From: Calliopsis andreniformis
Taxonomy: Eukaryota > Arthropoda > Insecta > Hymenoptera > Andrenidae
Assembly: GCF_051401765.1 (NCBI RefSeq)
Contig: NW_027480467.1
Location: 1,798,001 to 1,862,000 of the forward strand
DNA: 64,000 nt
Direction: 5' to 3'
The position numbers and the translations under genes were made by a program. Each line of letters opens with the position of its first letter. Position 1 is the first letter of the stretch. Shown piece after piece: positions 13,801 to 25,500 of the stretch. The notes below the pieces were generated by a model. It saw nothing but the letters and a program-made list of their open reading frames with translations, was not told the DNA's origin and did no database searches.

Positions 13801-15904
13801 ATCAATACTCAATCTTCACTCCTCAATTCTCAATCCTCAATCCTCAATCCTCAATCCTCATTCTTCAGTCCTCAACACCCAATCCTCAATCTTCAACCCT
13901 CAATCATCAATCCTCAATTCTCATTCCTCAATCCTCAGTCCACAGACCTCAAACCTCAATCCTCAACCCTCAGCCATCATCCTCAATCCTCAAACCTCAA
14001 TCCTCAATCCTCAGTCATCAATCCTCAATTTTCAATACTCAATCCTCAATCCTCAATCCTCAATCCTCAATCCTCAATCCTCATTCCTCAAACCCCAATC
14101 CTCAACCCTCAGTCCTCATCCTCCATCATCAATCCTCAATCCTCAATCCTCAAACTTAAATCCTCAATACTCAACCTTCGATCCTCAATCCTCAGTCCTC
14201 AAACCACAATCCTCATTCCTCAAACCTCAATCCTGAATATTCAATCCTGAATCCTCAATCTTCAGACCTCAGTCCTCAACAATCAGTTGTCAATTCTCAA
14301 TCCTCAATACAATATCATCAATTCACAGTTTTCAATACACAATACTCAATCTGCAATCTTCCAACCTCTATCCACAAACCTCAATTCTCATAACTCAACC
14401 CTCAAACCTCAGTCCTCAATGTTCAACCCTCAATCCTCAATTCTCAATCTTCATTCCTCAATACTGAATCTTCAATCTTCAATACTCAATCTTCAATCCT
14501 CAATCCTCAATCCTCAATCCTCAATCCTCAATCCTCAATCATCAATCCTCAATCTTCAAAACTTAATCCTCAATTCTCAATTCTCATTCCTCAATACTCA
14601 ACCATCAATCCTCAATCTTCAATCCTCAATACTCAGTCTTCAATCATCAATCCTCAATCCTCAATCCTCAATCCTCAATCCTCAATCATCAATCCGCAAT
14701 CCTCAATCATCAACCTTTATTCCTCAATACTCAATCTTCAATCCTCAATACTCAATCCACAGTCGTCAATTCTCATTCGTCAATCCTCAATACCCAATCC
14801 TTAATCCTCAATCCTCAATCTTCAATAGTCAATCCTCAATCCTCAATCCTCAATCCTCAATACTCAATCTTCAATACTCAATCCTCAATCCTCAATCCTC
14901 AACCCTCAGCCCTCATCCTCAATCCTCAATCCTGAATCCTCAATCCTCAATGTTCAATCCTCAATACTCAGTCTTCAATCATCAACCCTCAATACTCAAT
15001 CCTCAATCCTCAATCCTCAATCATCAATCCTCAATCCTCATTCCTCAATCCTTAATCCTCAATCCTCGATCTTCAATTCTCAATACTCAATCCACAATCG
15101 TCAATTCTCATTCTTCAATCCTCAATACCCAATCCTCAATCCTCAATCCTCAATCTTCAATAGTCAATCCTCAATCCTCAATCATCAATCCTCAATACTC
15201 AATCTTCAATCCTCAATCCTCAATCCTTAATCCTCATCCCTCAGCCCTCATCCTCAATCCTCAATCCTGAATCCTCAATCCTCAATGTTCAATCCTCAAT
15301 ACTCAGTCTTCAATCATCAATCCTCAATACTCAATCCTCAAACCTCAATCCTCAAACCCCAATCCTCAACCCTCAGTCCTCATCCTCCATCATCAATCCT
15401 CAATCCTCAATCCTCAATCTTCAATCATCAATACTCAACCTTCGATCCTCAATCCTCAGTCCTCAAACCTCAAACCTCAATCCTCAGTCATGAATACTCC
15501 ATCTTCAATACTCTGTACACAATCCTCAATCCTCAATCCTCAAACCTCAATCCTCAATCCTCATTCCTCAAACCTCAAACCTCAACCCTCAGTCCTCATT
15601 CTCAATCCACAACTATCAATCCTCAATCCTCAATATTCAATCATCAATACTCAATGTTCAATCCTCAATCCTCAATCCTCAATACTCAATCCTCAATCCT
15701 CATACCTGAAACCTCAAACCTCAACCCTCAGTCCACATCCTCAATTCCAAATTCTCAATCCTCAATCCTCAATTCTCAATCATCAATCCTCAATAACCAA
15801 TCTTCAATCCTCAATCCTCAGTCCTCAATCTTCGATCCTCAATTCTCAATCCTCAATCCTCAGTCCTCAGGCCTCAAACCTCAATCCTCGACCCTCAGCC
15901 CTCA
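10828..15904 (+). repeat. Copy 2 of the duplication, 5,077 bp
   Basis: Follows copy 1 directly, head to tail. Its length is 4,744 + 333 because of one indel at 13671-14003. Single-base differences from copy 1 include CCTTAATCC for CCTCAATCC near 15,226 and CAGTCCTC for CAGCCCTC near 15,458. After 15904 the start of the unit repeats once more for a short distance, showing where the next copy was truncated. Confidence 0.93.
13671..14003 (+). repeat. 333 bp segment present only in copy 2
   Basis: Bases up to 13670 match up to 8926, and 14004 onward matches 8927 onward. The extra sequence (GCAATCC at its left end, CAACCGTCAGTCCTCGTCC inside) is heptamer satellite similar to 16.50-16.76 kb, not foreign DNA. 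Whether it was gained in copy 2 or lost from copy 1 cannot be decided here. 333 is not a multiple of 7, but it is a multiple of 3, so the spurious reading frame stays open across it. Confidence 0.88.
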
Positions 15905-16840
15905 TCCTCAATCCTCAAACCTCAATCCTCAACCCTCAGCCCTCATCCTCAATCCTCAATCCTCAATCCTCAATCCTCAATCCCCAATCCTCAATCCTTA
16001 ATCCACAATCTTCAGTCCTCAATCCTCAATTCTCAATCATCAATACTCAATCCTCAATCCTCAATCCTCAATCCCCAATCCTCAATCTTCAATCCTCAAT
16101 CCTCAATCCTCAAACCTCAATCCTGAACCCTCAGTCCTCATCCTCAATTCTCAATTCTCAATCCTCAATCCTCAATTCTCAATCTTCAATCCTCAATAAT
16201 CAATCTCCAATCCTAGATCCTCAATCCCCAACCCTCAATCGCAAATCCTCAATCTTCAATCCTCAATCCCCAGTCCTCAATCCTCAATACTCAATCTTTA
16301 ATCCTCAATCCTCAATTCTCAGTCCTCAATACTCAATCCTCAATCGTCAGTCCTCAATCGTCAATCCTCAATCCCCAATCCTGAATCTTCAATCCTCAAT
16401 ACACAACCCTCAATCCTCAATCCTCAATCTTCAATCCTTAATACTCAATCTTCAATCCTCAATCCTCAAACCTCAATCCTCAATCCTCAATCCTCAACTC
16501 TCAATCTTCAATCCTCAACCGTCAGTCCTCGTCCTCAATCCTCAAACCTCAATCCTCAATCCTCAATCTTCAATCATCGATACTCAATCTTCAATCCTCA
16601 ATTCTCAATCCTCAATCCTCAATCCTCAATCCTAATTCTTCAGTCCTCAACACCCAATCCTTAATCTTCAACCCTCAATCCTCAATCCTCAATTCTCAAT
16701 CCTCAATCCTCAGTCCACAGTCCTCAAACCTCAATCCTCAACCCTCAGCCATCATCCTCAATCCTCAATCCTCAATCCTCAATCCTCAGTCATCAGTCCT
16801 CAATCTTCAATACTCAATCCTCAATCCTCAATCCTCAATC
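15905..16840 (+). repeat. Truncated third unit start and mixed heptamers
   Basis: No gene. The first 100-150 nt resemble the beginning of the 4.74 kb unit and then switch to sequence like 7.0-7.1 kb and the 1.6-1.9 kb region (CTCCAATCCTAG, CAGTCCTCAATACTC). CAACCGTCAGTCCTCGTCC near 16.52 kb is shared with the 333 bp indel. Confidence 0.75.
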
Positions 16841-17690
16841 CTCAATCCTCAATCCTCATTCCTCAAACCCCAATCCTCAACCCTCAGTCCTCATCCTCCA
16901 TCATCAATCCTCAATCCTCAATCCTCAACCTTCAATCCTCAATACTCAACCTTCGATCCTCAATCCTCAGTCCTCAAACCTCAAACCTCAATCCTCAGTC
17001 ATGAATACTCCATCTTCAATACTCAATACACAATCCTCAATCCTCAATCCTCAATCCTCATTCGTCAAACCTCAAACCTAAACCCTCAGTCCTCATCCTC
17101 AATTCCCAATTCTCAATCCTGAATCCTCAATTCTCAATCTTCAATCCTCAATAACCAATCTTCAATCCTCAATCCCCAGTCCTCAATCTTCAATCCTCAA
17201 TGCTCAATCCTCAATCCTCAATCCTCAGTCTTCAATCCTCAATCCTCAATTCTCAATCATCAATACTCAATCCTCAATCCCCAATCCTCAAACCCCAACC
17301 CTCAATCCTCAGTCCTTAAACCTCAATTCCGAATCCTCAATACTGACTGCTCAATCGTCATCCCTCAGTCCGCAACTATCAATTGTCAATCCTCAATCCT
17401 CAATTCTCAGTCCTCAATCCACAATCATAAATCCTCAACCTTCAATAGTCAATCCTCAATCCTCAATCCTCAATCCTCAATAGAATATCCTCAATTCACA
17501 GTTTTCAATACTCAATACTCGATCTGCAATCTTCCAACCTCTATCCACAAACCTCAATTCTCATAACTCAACCCTCAAACCTCAGTCCTCAATGTTCAAC
17601 CCTCAATCCTCAATTCTCAATCTTCATTCCTCAATAATGAATCTTCAATCTTCAATACTCAATCTTCAATCCTCAATCCTCAATCCTCAA
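16840..17690 (+). repeat. Left copy of a 2,214 bp-spaced duplication
   Basis: The E anchor at 17001 pairs with 19215 and the B anchor at 17495 with 19709, both offset 2,214. Private variants ACTGACTGCTCAATC and CCGCAACTATCAATTG occur only in these two segments. Matching stops at about 17,690, where CAATACTCCATCC begins. Confidence 0.87.
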
Positions 17691-19040
17691 TCCTCAATAC
17701 TCCATCCTCAATCGTCAGTCTTCAATCCTCAATACTCAATCTTCAATCCTCAATCCTCAATCCTCAACCCTCAAACCTCATTCTTCTATCCTTAATACCC
17801 AATCCTCAATCTTCAATCCTCAATCCTCAATCCTCAATTCTCAATCCTCAATCCTCAGTCCTCAGTCCTCAAACCTCAATCCTCAACCCTCAGCCCTCAT
17901 CCTCAATCCTCAATCCTCAATCCTCAATCCTCAATCTTCAATCCTCAATTCTCAATCTTCATTCCTCAATACTGAATCCTCAATCCTCAATCCTCAATAG
18001 TCAATCTCCAATCCTCAATCCTCAATCCTCAATCCTGAATCTTCAATCTTGAATCCTCAATCTTCAGACCTCAGTCCTCAACAATCAGTTGTCAATTCTC
18101 AATCCTCAATACAATATCATCAATTCACAGTTTTCAATACTCAATACTCAATCTGCAATCTTCAAATCTCTATCCACAAACATCAATTCTCATCACTGTA
18201 CCCTCAGCACTCTGTCCCCAATCCTCAATTTTCAATCCTCAATCCTCAATCCTCAATCTTCAATCATCAATACTCAATCTTCAATCCTCAATCCTCAATC
18301 CCCAATCCTCAATCCTCAATCCTCAATCGTCAGTCTTCAATACTCAATACTCAATCTGCAATTCTCAGTCCTCAATCCTCAATCCTCAATCCTCATTCTT
18401 CAGGCCTCAATACCCAATCCTCAATCTTCAACCCTCAATCCTCAATCCTCAATCCTCAATGCTCAATCCTCAATCCTCAATCCTCAATCATCAATCCTCA
18501 ATCTTCAATACTCAATCCTCAATCCTCAATCCTCAATCCTCAATACTCAAACATCAATCCTCAATTCCCAATACTCAATAGAATATCCTGGATTCTCAGT
18601 ATTCAATACTCAAACCTCAATCCCCAACCATCAGCCCTCATCCTCCATCCTCAATCCTCAATCCTCAAACCTCAATCTCCAATCCTCAATACTCAATCTT
18701 CGATCCTCAATCCGCAACACTCAATCCTCAATCCTCAATGCTCAGTCATGAATACTCAATCTTCAATACTCAATCCTCAATCCTCAATCCTCAATCCTCA
18801 ATCCTCAATCCTCAATCCTCATTCCTCAAACCTCAATCCTCAAACCTCAGTCCTCATCCTCAATTCTCAATTCTCAATCCTCAATCCTCAATTCTCAATC
18901 TTCAATCCTCAATAATCAATCTCCAATCCTAGATACTCAATCCCCAATCCTCAATCGTTAATCCTCAATCTTCAATCCTCAATCCCCAGTCCTCAATCCT
19001 CAATACTCAATTTTCAATCCTCAATCCTCAATTCTCAATC
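17690..19040 (+). repeat. B3-A module, copy 1 of 4
   Basis: Carries B3 (18124; ATACAATATCATC upstream, CACTGTACCCTCAGCAC downstream) and an A block (18581), then GATACTCAATCCCC. It aligns with 23.18-24.53 kb at offset 5,489 (5,482 in the first part, one heptamer fewer) and shares the B3-A core with 21.35-22.29 kb (A offset 3,309) and 27.08-28.0 kb. Confidence 0.87.
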
Positions 19041-19054
19041 CTCAATCCTCAATC

Positions 19055-19905
19055 CTCAATCCTCAATCCTCATTCCTCAAACCCCAATCCTCAACCCTCA
19101 GTCCTCATCCTCCATCATCAATCCTCAATCCTCAATCCTCAACCTTCAATCCTCAATACTCAACCTTCGATCCTCTATCCTCAGTCCTCAAACCTCAAAC
19201 CTCAATCCTCAGTCATGAATACTCCATCTTCAATACTCAATACACAATCCTCAATCCTCAATCCTCAATCCTCATTCGTCAAACCTCAAACCTCAACCCT
19301 CAGTCCTCATCCTCGATTCCCAATTCTCAATCCTGAATCCTCAATTCTCAATCTTCAATCCTCAATAACCAATCTTCAATCCTCAATCCCCAGTCCTCAA
19401 TCTTCAATCCTCAATGCTCAATCCTCAATCCTCAATCCTCAGTCTTCAATCCTCAATCCTCAATTCTCAATCATCAATACTCAATCCTCAATCCCCAATC
19501 CTCAAACCCCAACCCTCAATCCTCAGTCCTCAAACCTCAATTCCGAGTCCTCAATACTGACTGCTCAATCTTCATCCCTCAGTCCGCAACTATCAATTGT
19601 CAATCCTCAATCCTCAATCCTCAGTCCTCAATCCACAATCATAAATCTTCAATCTTCAATAGTCAATCCTCAATCCTCAATCCTCAATCCTCAATAGAAT
19701 ATCCTCAATTCACAGTTTTCAATACTCAATACTCGATCTGCAATCTTCCAACCTCTATCCACAAACCTCAATTCTCATAACTCAACCCTCAAACCTCAGT
19801 CCTCAACGTTCAACCCTCAATCCTCAATTCTCAATCTTCATTCCTCAATACTGAATCTTCAATCTTCAATACTCAATCTTCAATCCTCAATCCTCAATCC
19901 TCAAT
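19055..19905 (+). repeat. Right copy of the 2,214 bp-spaced duplication
   Basis: Matches 16840-17690 including CATTCGTCAAACC and the private variants named there. Differences include CAATACTGAATC for CAATAATGAATC near 19,850/17,637. Downstream it continues into a segment related to 14.3-15.2 kb. Confidence 0.85.
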
Positions 19906-20585
19906 CCTCAATCCTCAATCCTCAATCATCAATCCTCAATCTTCAAAACTCAATCCTCAATTCTCAATTCTCATTCCTCAATACTCAACCATCAATCCTC
20001 AATCTTCAATCCTCAATACTCAGTCTTCAATCATCAATCCTCAATCGTCAATCCTCAATCCTCAATCCTCAATCATCAATCCGCAATCCTCAATCATCAG
20101 CCTTCATTCCTCAATACTCAATCTTCAATCCTCAATACTCAATCCACAGTCGTCAATTCTCATTCGTCAATCCTCAATACCCAATCCTTAATCCTCAATC
20201 CTCAATCTTCAATAGTCAATCCTCAATCCTCAATCCTCAATCCTCAATACTCAATCTTCAATACTCAATCCTCAATCCTCAATCCTCAACCCTCAGCCCT
20301 CATCCTCAATCCTCAATCCTGAATCCTCAATCCTCAATGTTCAATACTCAATACTCAGTCTTCAATCATCAATCCTCAATACTCAATCCTCAATCCTCAA
20401 TCCTCAATCATCAATCCTCAATCCTCATTCCTCAATCCTTAATCCTCAATCCTCGATCTTCAATTCTCAATACTCAATCCACAATCGTCAATTCTCATTC
20501 TTCAATCCTCAATACCCAATCCTCAATCCTCAATCCTCAATCTTCAATAGTCAATCCTCAATCCTCAATCATCAATCCTCAATAC
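19709..20585 (+). repeat. Dispersed copy of 14,322-15,198
   Basis: The B anchors 14322/19709 and D anchors 14950/20337 share offset 5,387. The TCTTCAAAACT, CATCAATCCGCAATCC and CCTCGATCTTCAATTC landmarks follow in the same order. The second D of the usual 335 nt pair is replaced after about 20,585, where the sequence jumps to CAGTCTTCAATCATC and CATTCCTCAAACCCC, so the D-D pair has collapsed to one D. Confidence 0.82.
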
Positions 20586-21350
20586 TCAGTCTTCAATCAT
20601 CAATCCTCAATACTCAATCCTCAATCCTCATTCCTCAAACCCCAATCCTCAACCCTCAGTCCTCATCCTCCATCATCAATCCTCAATCCTCAATACTCAA
20701 TCTTCAATCCTCAATACTCAACCTTCGATCCTCAATCCTCAGACCTCAAACCTCAAACCTCAATCCTCAGTCATGAATACTCCATCTTCAATACTCAATA
20801 CACAATCCTCAATCCTCAATCCTCAAACCTCAATCCTCAATCCTCATTCCTCAAACCTCTAACCTCAACCCTCAGACCTCATCCTCAATCCTCAACTATC
20901 AATCCTCAATCCTCAATGTTCAATCATCAATACTCAATCTTCAATCCTCAATCCTCAATCCTCAATACTCAATCCTCAATCCTCATTTCTCAAACCTCAA
21001 ACCTCAACCCTCAGTCCTCATCCTCAATTCCCAATTCTCAATCCTCAATCCTCAATTCTCAATCATCAATCCTCAATAACCAATCTTCAATCCTCAATCC
21101 CCAGTCCTCAATCTTCAATCCTCAATGCTCAATCCTCAATCCTCAATCCTCAGTCCTCAATCCTCAATCCTCAATCCTCGTACCTCAATCCTCAACCGTC
21201 AGTCCTCGTCCTCAATCCTCAACTATCAACCCTCAATCCTCAATATTCAATCATCAATACTCAATCTTCAATCCTCAATCCTCAATACTCAATCCTCAAT
21301 CCTCAATCCTCGATCTTCAGTCCTCAAACCTCAATCCTGAATCTTCAATC
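20586..21350 (+). repeat. Heptamer segment with one E block
   Basis: No gene. It contains the E anchor at 20773 and CAACCGTCAGTCCTCGTCC near 21.20 kb. A reading frame of 517 codons from 20337 runs across it because every variant here happens to avoid stop codons. Confidence 0.75.
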
Positions 21351-22290
21351 TTGAATCCTCAATCTTCAGACCTCAGTCCTCAACAATCAGTTGTCAATTC
21401 TCAATCCTCAATACAGTATCATCAATTCACAGTTTTCAATACTCAATACTCAATCTGCAATCTTCAAATCTCTATCCACAAACATCAATTCTCATCACTG
21501 TACCCTCAGCACTCTGTCCCCATTCCTCAATTTTCAATCCTCAATCCTCAATCCTCAATCTTCAATCATCAATACTCAATCTTCAATCCTCAATCCTCAA
21601 TCCCCAATCCTCAATCCTCAATCCTCAATCGTCAGTCTTCAATACTCAATACTCAATCTGCAATTCTCAGTCCTCAATCCTCAATCCTCACTCCTCATTC
21701 TTCAGGCCTCAATACCCAATCCTCAATCTTCAACCCTCAATCCTCAATCCTCAATCCTCAATCCTCAATCCTCAATCCTCAATCCTCAATCCTCAATCAT
21801 CAATCCTCAATCTTCAATACTCAATCCTCAATCCTCAATCCTCAATCCTCAATACTCAAACATCAATCCTCAATTCCCAATACTCAATAGAATATCCTGG
21901 ATTCTCAGTATTCAATACTCAAACCTCAATCCCCAACCATCAGCCCTCATCCTCCATCCTCAATCCTCAATCCTCAAACCTCAATCTCCAATCCTCAATA
22001 CTCAATCTTCGATCCTCAATCCGCAACACTCAATCCTCAATCCTCAATCCTCAGTCATGAATACTCAATCTTCAATACTAAATCCTCAATCCTCAATCCT
22101 CAATCCTCAATCCTCAATCCTCAATCCTCATTCCTCAAACCTCAAACCTCAAACCTCAGTCCTCATCCTCAATTCTCAATTCTCAATCCTCAATCCTCAA
22201 TTCTCAATCTTCAATCCTCAATAATCAATCTCCAATCCTAGATACTCAATCCCCAATCCTCAATCGTTAATCCTCAATCTTCAATCCTCA
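21350..22290 (+). repeat. B3-A module, copy 2 of 4
   Basis: B3 at 21426 (ATACAGTATCATC, a private change) and A at 21890. The A to next-A distance is 2,180. It contains the 9-unit perfect heptamer run at 21735-21797, one or more units longer than the matching runs in sister copies, so this run varies in length. Confidence 0.85.
21735..21797 (+). repeat. Perfect CCTCAAT run, 9 units
   Basis: 63 nt of uninterrupted CCTCAAT between CAAC and CATCAATCC. It is one of the two longest perfect runs I found. Comparable sites in sister modules are shorter (8 units at 27467-27522). Confidence 0.85.
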
Positions 22291-23180
22291 ATACTCAATC
22301 TTCAATCCTCAATCCTCAAACCTCAATCCTCAGTCCTCAATCCTCAATCCTCAATCTTCAATCCTCAACCGTCAGTCCTCGTCCTCAATCCTCAAACCTC
22401 GATCCTCAATCCTCAATCTTCAATCATCAATACACAATCTTCAATCCTCCATTCTCAATCCTCAATCCTCAATCCTCAATCCTCAATATTGAACACACAA
22501 CCAGCAGCCATCAATTCTCAATACTCAACCATCAATCCTCAATTCTTAATACTCAATAGAATATCCTGAATTCTCATGATTCAATACTCAACCCACAATA
22601 TTCAATAATCAAATCTCGATCCTCAAACATCAATTCTCAACCCTCAATCCTCAACACTCGGTCCTCTCTCTTCAATCCTCCAACCTCAATCCTCTATCCT
22701 CAAGCGTCAATCCTCAATCCTCAATGCTCAACCCTCAATCCTCAGTCCTCAAACCTCAATTCCGTATCCTCAATCCTGAATGCTCAATCTTCATTTCTCA
22801 GTCCGCAACAATCAATAGTCAATCCTCAATCCTTAACAGAATATCCTCTATTCACAGTTTTCAATACTCAATCCCCAATCTTCAATCTTCAAATCTCAAT
22901 CCACAGTCATCAATTCTCATCACTCAACCCTCAACACTCAGTCCTGAATCTTCAATCCTCAATCCTCAATCCTCAATCTTCTATCCTCCATACTCAATCT
23001 TCAATCCTCAATCCTCAATCATCAATCATCAATCCTCAATCCTCAGTCATCAATCCACAATCTTCAATACTCAATCCTCAGTCCTCAATCCTTAATCATC
23101 AATCCTCAAGCCTCAATCCTCAATCCTCAATCTTCAATCCTGAATACTCAATCATCAATCCTCAATCCTCAATCCTCAAT
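22290..23180 (+). repeat. First type 2 C-B2 composite and flanks
   Basis: Contains the C block 22482-22850 and B2 at 22851, then CAATCTTCTATCCTCC and CATCAATCATCAATCC. The same order follows C blocks at 25020 and 28558. No gene. Confidence 0.82.
22482..22850 (+). repeat. C block, type 2 (anchor 22658)
   Basis: Type 2 marks: CAATATTGAACACAC, CCAGCAGCCATC, CAATTCTTAATAC, CTCATGATTCAATAC and CTCTATCCTCAAGCG. B2 starts 193 nt after the anchor (CCTCTATTCACAG). The private CCCTCAATCC replaces CACTCAATCC before the anchor. Confidence 0.86.
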
Positions 23181-24530
23181 ACTCCATCCTCAATCGTCAG
23201 TCTTCAATCCTCAATACTCAATCTTCAATCCTCAATCCTCAATCCTCAACCCTCAAACCTCATTCTTCTATCCTTAATACCCAATCCTCAATCTTCAATC
23301 CTCAATCCTCAATCCTCAATTCTCAATCCTCAATCCTCAGTCCTCAGTCCTCAAACCTCAATCCTCAACAATCAGCCCTCATCCTCAATCCTCAATCCAC
23401 AATCCTCAATCCTCAATCCTCAATCTTCAATCCTCAATTCTCAATCTTCATTCCTCAATACTGAATCCTCAATCCTCAATCCTCAATAGTCAATCTCCAA
23501 TCCTCAATCCTCAATCCTCAATCCTGAATATTCAATCTTGAATCCTCAATCTTCAGACCTCAGTCCTCAACAATCAGTTGTCAATTCTCAATCCTCAATA
23601 CAATATCATCAATTCACAGTTTTCAATACTCAATACTCAATCTGCAATCTTCAAATCTCTATCCACAAACATCAATTCTCATCACTGTACCCTCAGCACT
23701 CTGTCCCCAATCCTCAATTTTCAATCCTCAATCCTCAATCCTCAATCTTCAATCATCAATACTCAATCTTCAATCCTCAATCCTCAATCCCCAATCCTCA
23801 ATCCTCAATCCTCAATCGTCAGTCTTCAATACTCAATACTCAATCTGCAATTCTCAGTCCTCAATCCTCAATCCTCAATCCTCATTCTTCAGGCCTCAAT
23901 ACCCAATCCTCAATGTTCAACCCTCAATCCTCAATCCTCAATCCTCAATCCTCAATCCTCAATCCTCAATCCTCAGTCATCAATCCTCAATCTTCAATAC
24001 TCAATCCTCAATCCTCAATCCTCAATCCTCAATACTCAAACATCAATCCTCAATTCCCAATACTCAATAGAATATCCTGGATTCTCAGTATTCAATACTC
24101 AAACCTCAATCCCCAACCATCAGCCCTCATCCTCCATCCTCAATCCTCAATCCTCAAACCTCAATCTCCAATCCTCAATACTCAATCTTCGATCCTCAAT
24201 CCGCAACACTCAATCCTCAATCCTCAATCCTCAGTCATGAATACTCAATCTTCAATACTCAATCCTCAATCCTCAATCCTCAATCCTCAATCCTCAATCC
24301 TCAATCCTCATTCCTCAAACCTCAATCCTCAAACCTCAGTCCTCATCCTCAATTCTCAATTCTCAATCCTCAATCCTCAATTCTCAATCTTCAATCCTCA
24401 ATAATCAATCTCCAATCCTAGATACTCAATCCCCAATCCTCAATCGTTAATCCTCAATCTTCAATCCTCAATCCCCAGTCCTCAATCCTCAATACTCAAT
24501 CTTCAATCCTCAATCCTCAATTCTCAATCC
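23180..24530 (+). repeat. B3-A module, copy 3 of 4
   Basis: B3 at 23613 and A at 24070, offset 5,489 from copy 1 and 3,545 before copy 4. A private CAACAATCAGCCC near 23.37 kb replaces CAACCCTCAGCCC of copy 1. Confidence 0.86.
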
Positions 24531-25500
24531 TCAATACTCAATCCTCAATCCTCAATCGTCAATCCTCAATCGTCAATCATCAGTCCGCAATCCTGAATCT
24601 TCAATCCTCAATCCTCAACCCTCAATCCTCAATCCTCAATCTTCAATCCTCAATACTCAATCTTCAATCCTCAATCCTCAAACCTCAATCCTCAGTCCTC
24701 AATCCTCAATCCTCAATCTTCAATCCTCAACCGTCAGTCCTCGTCCTCAATCCTCAAACCTCAATCCTCAATCCTCAACCTTCAATCATCAATACTCAAT
24801 CTTCAATCCTCCATTCTCAATCCTCAATCCTCAATCCTCAATCCTCAATATTGAACACACAACCAGCAGCCATCAATTCTCAATACTCAACCATCAATCC
24901 TCAATTCTTAATACTCAATAGAACATCCTGAATTCTCATGATTCAATACTCAACCCACAATATTCAATAATCAAATCTCGATCCTCAAACATCAATTCTC
25001 AACACTCAATCCTCAACACTCGGTCCTCTCTCTTCAATCCTCCAACCTCAATCCTCTATCCTCAAGCGTCAATCCTCAATCCTCAATCCTCAACCCTCAA
25101 TCCTCAGTCCTCAAACCTCAATTCCGTATCCTCAATCCTGAATGCTCAATCTTCATTTCTCAGTCCGCAACAATCAATAGTCAATCCTCAATCCTCAACA
25201 GAATATCCCCTATTCACAGTTTTCAATACTCAATCCCCAATCTTCAATCTTCAAATCTCAATCCACAGTCATCAATTCTCATCACTCAACCCTCAACACT
25301 CAGTCCTGAATCTTCAATCCTCAATCCTCAATCCTCAATCTTCTATACTCCATACTCAATCTTCAATCCTCAATCCTCAATCATCAATCATCAATCCTCA
25401 ATCCTCAGTCATCAATCCACAATCTTCAATACTCAATCCTCAGTCCTCAATCCTTAATCATCAATCCTCAAGCCACAATCCTCAATCCTCAATCTTCAAT
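23535..25500 (+). repeat. Left copy of a ~1.95 kb B3-A-C-B2 duplication
   Basis: Order B3 23613, A 24070, C 25020, B2 25213. The right copy (27,080-29,045) has B3 27158, A 27615, C 28558, B2 28758. The offset changes from 3,545 to 3,538 and back to 3,545, so each change is exactly one heptamer lost or gained. The private GTCAATCATCAGTCCGC motif is shared. Confidence 0.87.
24844..25212 (+). repeat. C block, type 2 (anchor 25020)
   Basis: Type 2 with GAACATCCTGAATTC instead of GAATATCCTGAATTC. B2 is 193 nt from the anchor and reads CCCCTATTCACAG. A D block follows 569 nt from the anchor. Confidence 0.86.

Noticed and set aside
20337..21890. 517-codon open reading frame, the longest in the window
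   Set aside because: It is pure repeat translation (variants of NPQSSIL) starting at a D-block ATG and stopping at TAG in AATAGAATATCC of an A block. There is no domain, codon bias, promoter or intron signal, and overlapping frames encode the same kind of peptide.
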